A DNA stretch of 13,446 nt from Promethearchaeota archaeon (GCA_011365055.1 RDOG01000038.1:1-13446), one strand, 5' to 3'. Shown: positions 1 to 7,261, numbered from the stretch's first letter. A program made the numbers and translations. The notes: generated by a model not told the origin, from the letters alone.

Positions 1-28
1 AATAAATATATGAAGATTAAATTTCATT

Positions 29-42
29 AAAAAAAAAAAAAA
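29..42 (-). terminator. T-run terminator after the receiver gene
   Basis: A run of 14 A on the plus strand is a T14 tract on the minus strand, about 70 bases past the stop of the receiver-like gene. Archaeal RNA polymerase can terminate at T-rich tracts without a stem. Nothing else is visible in positions 1-110, which are AT-rich and have no credible gene. Confidence 0.35.
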
Positions 43-110
43 TAATATTTTATGATAGAAAATATCTTTAAAATTATAGAAAATAAAATGAATTAATTAG
101 TTATAATCCG

Positions 111-407
111 TTAGAAAGTATTGAATGATTCAATTGCATCTATAATTGATTGTTCATCTGAATAATCTGTGATAACAATGATTTTTGAAAGTGGATTCTT
201 TTCTTTAATTTTTCTCATAAGAGTAATTCCATTTCCGCCAGCTAAAATTAAATCAATTAAATAAAAATCAAAAATTTCATTATTTATAAGCGCTTCAGCT
301 TGTTTAAAAGTACTTGCATATTTTACTTCATATCCTCGATTTTCCAAAAGCCCTTTTAATGATTGACAAGCAACTTTATTACCTTTTATTATAATTAATT
401 TTCTCAT
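111..407 (-). CDS. Degenerate, shortened response-regulator receiver-like protein
   Basis: This 98-residue protein resembles a CheY/REC receiver. It has beta-1 LIIII-type residues at 4-8, a phosphoacceptor-like Asp52 in the context YLIDLILAGGNG (49-60), and the conserved Thr80 after IIVI. Key parts are missing. The acidic pair that binds Mg2+ after beta-1 is replaced by K8-G9-N10. The chain stops at residue 98, before the beta-5 Lys and last helix of a usual domain of about 120 residues. No other frame past the stop restores them. It may be a phosphorylation-independent pseudo-receiver or a decaying gene. No output domain or histidine kinase lies nearby. It is separated from the glutamate synthase operon by 262 bases with its own TATA-like box, so it is probably a separate transcript. 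The receiver fold is fairly sure, the activity is not. Confidence 0.6.
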   Translation of the reverse strand: MRKLIIIKGNKVACQSLKGLLENRGYEVKYASTFKQAEALINNEIFDFYLIDLILAGGNGITLMRKIKEKNPLSKIIVITDYSDEQSIIDAIESFNTF

Positions 408-430
408 TCAATTCTCAGCTAAATTTTTTC

Positions 431-439
431 TATATTTTT
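431..439 (-). promoter_or_regulatory. TATA-like box for the receiver gene
   Basis: Read on the minus strand this is AAAAATATA, centred about 28 bases before the ATG at 407. That spacing would give a nearly leaderless transcript, and no good Shine-Dalgarno site precedes the ATG. In such AT-rich DNA the match alone is weak. Confidence 0.25.
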
Positions 440-587
440 CTTAGTTATTGCGTCTAATTATAATCATATTATTTTCATTTTTTTCCATAAATAATCTGCT
501 ATCACATTTTTTATATATTTTTTAATTTAACATCATTTTTTTTTCTATTTCACATTTTATTTTTTTTTAATATACAATAGAGAAATG

Positions 588-620
588 TCACTAATTGATA
601 GTTTCTATATTAATTAGTGA
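588..620. repeat. Inverted repeat (dyad) in the spacer between receiver gene and glutamate synthase operon
   Basis: TCACTAATT (588-596) and AATTAGTGA (612-620) are perfect inverted copies. Pairing continues inward by four positions with one mismatch or G-T, giving a stem of about 13 positions around a 7-base loop (601-607). It could be an operator, or a 3' stem-loop on the message of the operon ending at 670. No T-run follows directly on the minus strand. Apart from this dyad and T-rich tracts I see nothing in 408-669. Confidence 0.4.
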
Positions 621-652
621 TAATATCAAAATTTTTTTTATGATTATTATAT

Positions 653-659
653 AAAAAAA
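653..659 (-). terminator. T-run terminator after the glutamate synthase operon
   Basis: A tract of seven T on the minus strand begins about ten bases past the last stop codon of the operon (670). A second T/A-rich stretch follows at 632-639. This is consistent with archaeal T-tract termination but not proof of it. Confidence 0.3.
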
Positions 660-669
660 GAGCTATAAA

Positions 670-1482
670 TTAAATAGGTTTTGCAGTATAATATGCTGCA
701 TAAGGTCGATGTGATCCTGGAAAAATCTTGTTAAAAGGTTTGTTCCAAATAATATCAGTGTTTAAATTAAAGTTTTTACAAAATTCGGTGATAATAGGTT
801 CAAGTTTAACTTGATCTGATTCTGATATCGGTTTTTTCACTGCACCAATTCCTAAATAATTATCTGGAATATCGCCTCGTAGAAAAATGGTCCCTCCATG
901 GATTCCACTACCAACATATGGAGCCACAATCTTTTCTAAGTCTTGTACTTTTCCTTCTTCAATCTGTAACCCTAACGCAATTAACATTCCACCAGCCATG
1001 TATTCTCCAAAAAATTCCTTTGCAGATCCGCCAATTACAATTGTGGGAATTTTAGACTGATATTCTTTCATGTGAATTCCAATACGATACCCCGCATTTC
1101 CTTTCACAAATATCTTTCCTCCTCGCATTGATAATCCTGTCACATCTCGACAATCACCGTGGATAATAATGGTACCATCGTTCATCGTGTTTCCTACTTG
1201 ATCTTCAGCGTTTCCCTTTACAATCAATTTTGGTCCATCTAAAAAAATTCCAAAGTCATTACCAGGGGTTCCAATGATTTCTATTTGCAGAGAATTGCTC
1301 TCTTCGCAAATTAATCCAGCACCAATGAAACGTTGCCCATAAACGTTTGTAATTCTGAGATTAGTATATTCTTCTTTGATTGCTTGCCTAATAAGTGCAT
1401 TTAATTCTTTATAACCTAATACTTGATTATTTTCTAATGCATTGATAACCTTTAGATCTGGAATAGTTTTACTCTCCTGCAT
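670..1482 (-). CDS. Glutamate synthase, GXGXG-domain subunit (split archaeal type)
   Basis: This 270-residue protein matches the C-terminal GXGXG beta-helix domain of glutamate synthase (GltB/GltS large chain), made here as a separate protein as in many archaea. Glycine-rich beta-helix turns run from about 68 to 205, with recurring GG-x-I-x-V/L-x-G units at 88-90, 103-109, 121-128, 149-152, 164-171 and 196-203. In the fused enzymes this domain is structural, bracing the amidotransferase and FMN domains that shape the ammonia tunnel; there is no catalytic residue to check. The tail (215-270) is less glycine-rich. The start at 1482 overlaps the end of the FMN-subunit gene by 14 bases, and an AGGTG ribosome site lies at 1493-1489, inside that gene. 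This indicates translational coupling in one operon. Confidence 0.88.
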   Translation of the reverse strand: MQESKTIPDLKVINALENNQVLGYKELNALIRQAIKEEYTNLRITNVYGQRFIGAGLICEESNSLQIEIIGTPGNDFGIFLDGPKLIVKGNAEDQVGNTMNDGTIIIHGDCRDVTGLSMRGGKIFVKGNAGYRIGIHMKEYQSKIPTIVIGGSAKEFFGEYMAGGMLIALGLQIEEGKVQDLEKIVAPYVGSGIHGGTIFLRGDIPDNYLGIGAVKKPISESDQVKLEPIITEFCKNFNLNTDIIWNKPFNKIFPGSHRPYAAYYTAKPI

Positions 1483-2992
1483 GTTTCACACCTAAAATTT
1501 CACCAATTTTTGGATTATTACCAATATATCTTAATCTATCTCTATTACCCCGCAAGCTTTCCACGGAATCAATACCCATGGCACCTAAAATTTCTCGTAA
1601 TTCTTCATTCCAAGCATGAAAAAGATTTACAATCCGTTTTGATGACACGTCAACATCTAATCGATGTATTAAGTCTGCTCTTTGAGTAGCAATACCCCAT
1701 GAACATAATCCTCGGTGACAGCTTTGGCATACCGTGCATCCCATGGCAACTAAGACGGGTGTCGATACTTGAGCTGCATCTGCCCCCAATGCAATAATTT
1801 TAATCATGTCGGCTGAATATCTGATACTTCCACCTGCAAAAATTGACACATCTTGTCTGATTCCTTCTTCTCGTAATCGTTGATCCACTGCTGCAATCGC
1901 TAATTCAATGGGTATTCCAGCGTGATCTCTTATAATACGTGGTGCTGCACCCGTTCCACCTCTAAATCCATCAATTGTAATGAAATCCGCACCAGCTCGA
2001 GCAATACCGCTAGATATGGGTGCAACATTATGAACTGCTGCAATTTTTACTCCAACTGGTACAGTATATTCTGTTATTTCTTTTAATGCACCAATTAATT
2101 GTTTTAAATCTTCAATTGAATATATATCATGATGTGGATATGGTGATAATGCATCAGAACCTTGGGGTATCATTCGTGTTTCTGAAATCATTTTAGAAAC
2201 TTTCTTTCCTGGTAGATGCCCTCCATGACCTGGCTTTGCACCTTGTCCAATTTTTATCTCTAAAGCTGCTACGCCTCGAAGATATTTTAGATCAACACCG
2301 AAGCGACCTGATGCGACTTCACTTATGATATGATCTTTAAATTGAAAAAAATCCTTGTGAAGGCCTCCTTCTCCAGTCCCCGCTAAGGTACCAATTTTTT
2401 TAACTGCATTTAAGATTGATAAACAGGCATTATAACTAATGGACCCTATTGACATGTGTCCAACTATTATTGGAACTTGTAATTCAATATTTGGTGGGTA
2501 CTCTAATTTTAAAATTACGTCCCTGGTATCACAATCTAAGGGTAAGCTGCTAGGTTTTTTACCAACAAAAATCTGAGTTTCAATAGGTTCACGTAATGGA
2601 TCAATGGCTGGATTTGTAACCTGACAAGCATCTAATAATAGATCATCGAATATGAAGCGATACGGTAAATCATTTCCACATGAAGCTAATAATACCCCAC
2701 CCGTGCTCGATTGTTCATAAATAATTCTCCTTATCCTGTCATCGTACGTTTGATGTGGTGAATATTGGATTTGATGAGGTATTATTTCAATAGCTGCTTG
2801 TGGACACATGAGCGCGCATCTTTTACACATGACACATTCATTATTATCTGCAACTATTTTTTCACCATTAAATTTGAGCGCACCATAAGAACAATTGATC
2901 GTGCATCGCTTACATAAAACGCATTTTTCTCTATCAATTTGAACTACAAATTTTGGTGGTACTCTATGCCTGATATTTGACTCTAACTCCAT
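1469..2992 (-). CDS. gltB: Glutamate synthase, FMN/ferredoxin-domain subunit (split archaeal type)
   Basis: This 507-residue subunit forms glutamate by reducing the iminoglutarate made from 2-oxoglutarate and ammonia on FMN. The N-terminus is a two-cluster ferredoxin module: Cys24/27/30/34 and Cys53/56/59/63, each CxxCxxCxxxC. A TIM-barrel FMN domain follows from about 85 to 490, with the loops GQGAKPGHGG (249-258) and IDGFRGGTGAAP (340-351). Cys419, Cys425 and Cys430 have the C-x5-C-x4-C spacing of the [3Fe-4S] site in glutamate synthases. No NADPH/FAD-binding GltD partner is encoded nearby, so electrons presumably enter through the ferredoxin module. A GGAG ribosome site sits at 3004-3001, eight bases before the ATG. 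The gene lies 15 bases after the amidotransferase gene and overlaps the GXGXG gene. Confidence 0.93.
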   Translation of the reverse strand: MELESNIRHRVPPKFVVQIDREKCVLCKRCTINCSYGALKFNGEKIVADNNECVMCKRCALMCPQAAIEIIPHQIQYSPHQTYDDRIRRIIYEQSSTGGVLLASCGNDLPYRFIFDDLLLDACQVTNPAIDPLREPIETQIFVGKKPSSLPLDCDTRDVILKLEYPPNIELQVPIIVGHMSIGSISYNACLSILNAVKKIGTLAGTGEGGLHKDFFQFKDHIISEVASGRFGVDLKYLRGVAALEIKIGQGAKPGHGGHLPGKKVSKMISETRMIPQGSDALSPYPHHDIYSIEDLKQLIGALKEITEYTVPVGVKIAAVHNVAPISSGIARAGADFITIDGFRGGTGAAPRIIRDHAGIPIELAIAAVDQRLREEGIRQDVSIFAGGSIRYSADMIKIIALGADAAQVSTPVLVAMGCTVCQSCHRGLCSWGIATQRADLIHRLDVDVSSKRIVNLFHAWNEELREILGAMGIDSVESLRGNRDRLRYIGNNPKIGEILGVKHAGE

Positions 2993-3007
2993 AAAACCAT
3001 CTCCATA

Positions 3008-4162
3008 CTACCTTGCATGTACCTCACAAGCTAATATTCTTTCTTTCCCATCTGAAATTAACCCGTTACCCGATTCTACAATTACTGGTACACCAGCCAT
3101 GGGTGCCCACACGGATTTTAAATTATCTTCTACCTTCCTGATTGCACTTTCCTCACTACTCAAGTAAACAGTTTTCTCATCCTCAGTAATTCCTGCTATT
3201 AATGGACGTAATTTTTTACGATCTGACAAACCTATCATTGTAGGAATAGGATTATTGGCTCCAACTAAGATACTGAATGGTCCATTCAACATTGCAGGTC
3301 CATAATTAACTCTTAACAACTTGTATATTTTTCTGTCACGTTCATCCATGGAACTTATCTCCTCATAATAAGGAGGGGCCAGGATATTGCAAGTAATTAA
3401 TTTAGATAATCCGTGTTTTCTTAATAAGAGATCTACTAAATACGCAACAACTTCTGTATCCGTAAGCAGGGAGCATTCGTAACCAAACATTTCCAAGTAT
3501 CGTTTATTCGTTCCATAGGACGTTATTTCACCATTATGTACAACCGAAAACCCTAAAACATTAAAAGGATGAGCTCCACCCCACCAACCCGGCGTGTTTG
3601 TTGGAAATCTTGAATGTGCTAACCACATGGAAGCCCGATATCGTTCAAGTTGATAAAAATCTGCGATTTCTGTAGCCCATCCATTACCCTTGAATACCGC
3701 CATGTTTTTTCCACTTGATAAACAAAATGCTCCATTTATCTTCGTATTTATGTGCATGATGACTTTTACAATAAAATCATCTGGATTACCGAAAGAATGC
3801 GGAACATCTACAAAAAATCGCCATACCATGGGTGCTGGTGATATGTTATCACTTGTGGGACATCGTTCTGTCTTCACCATTCGAATAACAGAATTTAGAT
3901 ATGCTCTTACGTCATCTCTAGCTTCTCTATCATCCAATAGAACTTGAATACAATATTGATCCTTAAATTCAGGAAACAGACCATAAGCCGCAAACCCTCC
4001 ACCTAATCCATTCTCACGATCTTTTAATATTCCAATCATTTCCTTAATTTTTTTTCCATCCACTAACTTTCCATCAATATTCATAAAACCTGCAATACCA
4101 CACGCATCAAAAATCTTATCATCTCTAATTTTTGGCATGTTTGCAAAAGAATTTTCTATCAT
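3008..4162 (-). CDS. Glutamate synthase, class II glutamine amidotransferase subunit
   Basis: This 384-residue Ntn-type (class II) glutaminase domain releases ammonia from glutamine for the FMN subunit. The nucleophile is most likely Cys21 in DACGIAGFM. Supporting residues are Arg185 (HSRFPTNT, 183-190), Asn210-Gly211 (HNGEI) and Asp235 (TDTE), the usual glutamine-binding and oxyanion positions. Because Cys must be N-terminal in this family, residues 1-20 look like a propeptide that has to be removed, as in bacterial glutamate synthases; cleavage here is inferred. Met9 is an alternative start. I prefer the ATG at 4162 because it overlaps the stop of the upstream gene as ATGA (4162-4159), a common coupling arrangement. 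The C-terminal part (about 285-384) carries further family-like segments. Confidence 0.9.
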   Translation of the reverse strand: MIENSFANMPKIRDDKIFDACGIAGFMNIDGKLVDGKKIKEMIGILKDRENGLGGGFAAYGLFPEFKDQYCIQVLLDDREARDDVRAYLNSVIRMVKTERCPTSDNISPAPMVWRFFVDVPHSFGNPDDFIVKVIMHINTKINGAFCLSSGKNMAVFKGNGWATEIADFYQLERYRASMWLAHSRFPTNTPGWWGGAHPFNVLGFSVVHNGEITSYGTNKRYLEMFGYECSLLTDTEVVAYLVDLLLRKHGLSKLITCNILAPPYYEEISSMDERDRKIYKLLRVNYGPAMLNGPFSILVGANNPIPTMIGLSDRKKLRPLIAGITEDEKTVYLSSEESAIRKVEDNLKSVWAPMAGVPVIVESGNGLISDGKERILACEVHAR

Positions 4163-5487
4163 GTTTCCACATCCAATTCATTATTTTTACCAAATAATTT
4201 CTTCAATTCATTAATTCCATCCATGGTCTCGATTGGAAGGTTTAATCTTCTTCTTTGTCCTAATAACTTGCCTGTTATGACACCATCTTTGAGGAATTTT
4301 TGGGATTCTAAATTTATGGCTTCAAGTCCATGACCAAGCTCAGTCGCTAAATTTCGTAATTTCATAAAAAAATCTGCGAGACCCATTCGTTGTGGACATT
4401 TTTCAAGACAAGAATAACAAGTTAAGCAATACCAGACACCTTTATCTTTAAGAACTTCTTCAATTCTTCCTTCAATTAACAAATCTACATATTTTAACGG
4501 ATCGTATTCGACAGATTTAATTAAGGTGCAGTCCTTGGAACATGCCCTGCATTCTGCACAATTCTTGAGTAAATCTAACCTGAAATATTTAGAAAGATTC
4601 TCGCTAATTTCTTTTATTTTTAATTTCTTTCCATGAATGTCTGCCATGATCTTATGATTTTTCAAGATGTTCTGAGTAGTTTCTAATCCCATTGCATTGG
4701 CTAAAAGTTCGGAAATGTGAAAAACAGGAAGGTTCACGTCAACATTATTTTTTTGTAGTTTTAACTGACCCGTCTCAAATTGTAGGAAGCAATTAGGGCA
4801 CATTACAGCAATACAGTCGGCTCCTGCATCTTGAATGGAGAGAAGTTTCTTTTGAATTACAGTCAATGATTCTATTTCACTGAAATAATTTAAGAATCCT
4901 CCACAACAAGCCAATTGATCTTCATAATCTACAACCTTGGCTCCAAAAACATCAATAATTTGCTCTAATGACGTGGATTTTTTTCCATCATTAAATTCCA
5001 CAATATTACTTGGACGAATTAATTTACATCCATAATGAATGGCGATCTTGATAGCGCTTAATGGATTTGTAATCTTGCTGTTTAGTTTTTTTAATCCAAT
5101 ATCCCGTAGTAAAACCTCATGAATATGTTTTACTTTTATCTTTCCTTTAAATTCTAAATTTAACTTGCTTAATTCTTCATTAATTTCATCTTTTAATACA
5201 ATATCATCATTTAAAATGTGAGCCACTTTTCTAAACGTTCCATAACACCCATTACAAATGGTAAAAATATCCAAGTTTAACCTGTCTGCCAATGCTAAAT
5301 TTCTCGCAGCAGTTAATATCCATTTTTTTTTATCATGACTTTGCATTCCTTGAGGATCCGGACAACAGGTAAACCCAATAGGCTCTATCAAATTTATATC
5401 TAATTCATTAAATGCTAACCTAGTCATTTTTTCTATAAATGGAAATCTATAAGTTATCAAGCATCCTGGGTAAAGAATATAATCCAT
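4159..5487 (-). CDS. hdrB-hdrC: HdrB-HdrC fusion, CCG-domain iron-sulfur protein
   Basis: This 442-residue protein is heterodisulfide reductase subunit B fused to subunit C. The HdrB part (1-268) has two CCG-type cluster sites with all ten expected cysteines: Cys9, Cys41-42, Cys78/81, and Cys154, Cys194-195, Cys230/233. The HdrC part (about 300-400) has two [4Fe-4S] sites: Cys310/313/316/320 and Cys354/357/360/364. In methanogens HdrB reduces CoM-S-S-CoB; the substrate here is unknown. No membrane segment is seen. The order B then C is the reverse of the HdrD and GlpC layout. It is the first gene of the glutamate synthase operon and overlaps the next by four bases. That suggests it delivers electrons to the ferredoxin module of the FMN subunit, but this is inference. 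No HdrA flavoprotein is in the window. Translation starts at the ATG at 5487; an upstream ATG is followed directly by a stop. Confidence 0.88.
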   Translation of the reverse strand: MDYILYPGCLITYRFPFIEKMTRLAFNELDINLIEPIGFTCCPDPQGMQSHDKKKWILTAARNLALADRLNLDIFTICNGCYGTFRKVAHILNDDIVLKDEINEELSKLNLEFKGKIKVKHIHEVLLRDIGLKKLNSKITNPLSAIKIAIHYGCKLIRPSNIVEFNDGKKSTSLEQIIDVFGAKVVDYEDQLACCGGFLNYFSEIESLTVIQKKLLSIQDAGADCIAVMCPNCFLQFETGQLKLQKNNVDVNLPVFHISELLANAMGLETTQNILKNHKIMADIHGKKLKIKEISENLSKYFRLDLLKNCAECRACSKDCTLIKSVEYDPLKYVDLLIEGRIEEVLKDKGVWYCLTCYSCLEKCPQRMGLADFFMKLRNLATELGHGLEAINLESQKFLKDGVITGKLLGQRRRLNLPIETMDGINELKKLFGKNNELDVET

Positions 5488-5520
5488 GGCTGTTTACATC
5501 CGATAAAATTTTTTCTTAGA

Positions 5521-5530
5521 TTATATTATT
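5521..5530 (-). promoter_or_regulatory. TATA-like box for the HdrBC-glutamate synthase operon
   Basis: On the minus strand this reads AATAATATAA, about 35-43 bases before the ATG at 5487. A start site about 25 bases downstream would leave a leader of some ten bases. A weak GGATG (5501-5497) is the only ribosome-site-like sequence before the start codon. Confidence 0.3.
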
Positions 5531-5560
5531 AGCCCAACAAAATAACATTTTTTTAGATTA

Positions 5561-5590
5561 TTTGATACGCAATTTGATACGTTTTATCAA
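5561..5590. promoter_or_regulatory. Direct and inverted TTGATA repeats, candidate operator
   Basis: TTTGATACG occurs at 5561-5569 and again at 5573-5581, 12 bases apart. The second copy is also the left arm of the perfect dyad TTGATA-CGTTT-TATCAA (5574-5590). The set lies just upstream of the TATA-like box of the HdrBC operon, a place where a dimeric regulator could bind. The role is inferred from position only. Confidence 0.35.
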
Positions 5591-5606
5591 GAATTCTAGT
5601 AAAAAT

Positions 5607-5641
5607 GTTCACAATATTCATAAAAAAAGTGAACTTTTTTT
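5607..5641. repeat. Nested inverted repeats in the divergent region
   Basis: GTTCAC (5607-5612) and GTGAAC (5629-5634) are inverted copies 16 bases apart. The right arm lies inside a second, near-perfect palindrome with nine-base arms, AAAAAAAGT (5622-5630) and ACTTTTTTT (5633-5641). No gene ends here, so a terminator is unlikely and a regulator site is more plausible. Confidence 0.35.
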
Positions 5642-5832
5642 AATTATTCGAATTTTAGTTGAATGAATCTGCATTTATTCGGTAAAAATTTATTTTGGAA
5701 AAGCAATTTGAAAGATTTTTTGAGTGAATTAGTAGAATAGAAAAAAAGGTAGTTCGATAAAAATATTTTATTTTTATCATCAATATTGCAAATACAATAA
5801 GCTTTTTAAAAGAAAATAATAAATGTTAATCA

Positions 5833-5841
5833 CTTATAAAT
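5833..5841 (+). promoter_or_regulatory. TATA-like box for the surface-protein gene
   Basis: CTTATAAAT lies about 36-44 bases before the TTG at 5877. A start site about 25 bases downstream falls near 5862, just ahead of the GGGAG ribosome site at 5863-5867. This favours translation from the TTG, because the ATG at 5823 would then lie upstream of the transcript. Confidence 0.3.
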
Positions 5842-5862
5842 TCGAGAAAAGAATATATAAGT

Positions 5863-5867
5863 GGGAG
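5863..5867 (+). promoter_or_regulatory. Ribosome binding site deciding a TTG start
   Basis: GGGAG lies nine bases before TTG 5877 and is the only good ribosome site in this 5' region. The ATG at 5823 has none. It supports starting the surface protein at 5877. Confidence 0.45.
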
Positions 5868-5876
5868 ATATATAAG

Positions 5877-7229
5877 TTGAAGGAAAAGAAACATTTATTA
5901 TTAGCTGTTATTCTCGGTCTATTAATATTTTCTTTGGCAATATTTTCTCCAGTTAGAGCATATCAAGCAGCTCCTGTGACTGATAGCGAAGATGATGTTT
6001 ATAGGGAGAACTTAAGTGATCCAAATGATAACGCAACGGGCAATTATGCTGACAATATTGACATCACAACGATTACGAGATCAGGACAAACAATTACAAT
6101 AAACTTTCAAAGTACTTGGCCTTCTGGGACGACTTCAACTGCATCTTGCATGATCTATATTGATGTAACTGGTGATGAACTCTATGATTATGTGCTTTAT
6201 TGGATTCCAGAAATTCCTTTAACAACTTTAACAAACGTTGTTGTATTATTTGGCTCCTCAGGATATTGGAGTGGAAGTGGATGGACTTATTATATAACAA
6301 GTGCAGCTTCTGTCGGTTCTGCTTCAGGCAGTTCTATAATTTCAACGATTCCATCTGGGGCGTTTACAGTACAATCTAGCGATACTTATTTAGCAGTAAC
6401 ATCAATGACTGATGCAACATATTTATATGAAGATACTTCACCTGTCTCAAGCCCTCCACCTTCAAACAACGCTCCAGAGTTATCAGAAGGGTCTGTAACT
6501 CCTTCATATGGCATGACATCAACGACATTCACCTATTATGTGACTTATTCAGATGTTGATAATGATGCACCTATGTATGTTCGTGTTGCTATCGATGGTT
6601 TGACTCATGATATGAGTAAAGTTAATCCTGGGGATACTACATATACCGATGGCTGTCAGTATCAATATTCAACTACTTTAAGTGCAAGCACTCATAATTA
6701 TTATTTTAGTACGAGTGATGGTAGTTTAACTGACGTTCTTCCTAGCAGTGGGAGCTTTCCAGGTCCTGAAGTAACAAGCCCGCCAACAACAAGCACACTT
6801 CTATACGGTCAAGTCTCTCCAACAACTGGATATAAGACAACTGTTTTTAATTATACAGTAACCTATTTTGATCCAACGAATGCTGCTCCATTATATATGA
6901 AAGTATATATTAACAATCAATCCTTTAACATGTTAAAAGCGGATCCAAGTGATTCTTCGTTCGATGATGGCGTCTCTTATTATTATGAAACAACTTTGAA
7001 TACTAACAATAACACGTATCGATTTGAAGCAAGCAATGCGACGCACCCTATTAAATATCCTGCAGATGGATCCAATTTGACGGGACCAGAAGTGTTAGAT
7101 GAGTACACGCCACCTACGACTCCGCCAATCCCTGGCTTTGGTTTTGTATTTGTCTTAATCGGAATCAGTGCTCTAATCTCAATATACTTGTTTAGGAGAA
7201 AAAATTCTATTATAAGACCTGAAATTTAA
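5877..7229 (+). CDS. Secreted surface protein with two Ig-like repeats and PGF-CTERM-like anchor
   Basis: I do not recognise a named gene. I chose the TTG at 5877 (450 residues), which gives a short basic start, then a hydrophobic core and a likely signal-peptide cut after VRA (residue 28). The ATG at 5823 would add 18 residues and a long charged leader. Numbering here is from the TTG. Residues 36-185 form a beta-rich domain starting with Asp-rich DSEDDVYRENLSDPND, resembling DOMON-like domains of archaeal surface proteins. Two tandem repeats follow (about 199-299 and 308-406), sharing G-x-V-(T/S)-P near the start, Y-x-V-T-Y-x-D, A-P-x-Y and a closing GPEV. Several N-glycosylation sequons are present. 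A Pro/Thr linker leads to PGF (419-421), a hydrophobic segment (422-439) and RRK, the layout of a PGF-CTERM archaeosortase signal. It probably sits on the cell surface; the ligand is unknown. Confidence 0.8.
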   Translation: MKEKKHLLLAVILGLLIFSLAIFSPVRAYQAAPVTDSEDDVYRENLSDPNDNATGNYADNIDITTITRSGQTITINFQSTWPSGTTSTASCMIYIDVTGDELYDYVLYWIPEIPLTTLTNVVVLFGSSGYWSGSGWTYYITSAASVGSASGSSIISTIPSGAFTVQSSDTYLAVTSMTDATYLYEDTSPVSSPPPSNNAPELSEGSVTPSYGMTSTTFTYYVTYSDVDNDAPMYVRVAIDGLTHDMSKVNPGDTTYTDGCQYQYSTTLSASTHNYYFSTSDGSLTDVLPSSGSFPGPEVTSPPTTSTLLYGQVSPTTGYKTTVFNYTVTYFDPTNAAPLYMKVYINNQSFNMLKADPSDSSFDDGVSYYYETTLNTNNNTYRFEASNATHPIKYPADGSNLTGPEVLDEYTPPTTPPIPGFGFVFVLIGISALISIYLFRRKNSIIRPEI

Positions 7230-7236
7230 TTAAACC

Positions 7237-7261
7237 TTTTTTTTTTGATTAGTTTTTTTTT
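7237..7261 (+). terminator. T-tract terminator after the surface-protein gene
   Basis: Ten T (7237-7246) and nine T (7253-7261) follow within 35 bases of the stop codon, with no stem. This is typical of archaeal T-tract termination and separates this transcript from hisA. Confidence 0.45.

Larger units (their letters stand above)
5488..5876. other. Divergent intergenic control region
   Basis: This gap of nearly 390 bases separates two divergent transcripts, the minus-strand HdrBC operon and the plus-strand surface protein. I see no gene in it. It holds one TATA-like box for each direction and a cluster of short dyads and a direct repeat at 5561-5641, which are listed separately. The rest is AT-rich without clear structure. 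Confidence 0.6.

Noticed and set aside
3690..3947. Plus-strand open frame inside the amidotransferase gene
   Set aside because: It is antisense to a certain gene, its composition is random-looking and no start signal is seen.
6094..6300. Minus-strand open frame inside the surface-protein gene
   Set aside because: It is short, antisense to a well-supported gene, and has no start signal.
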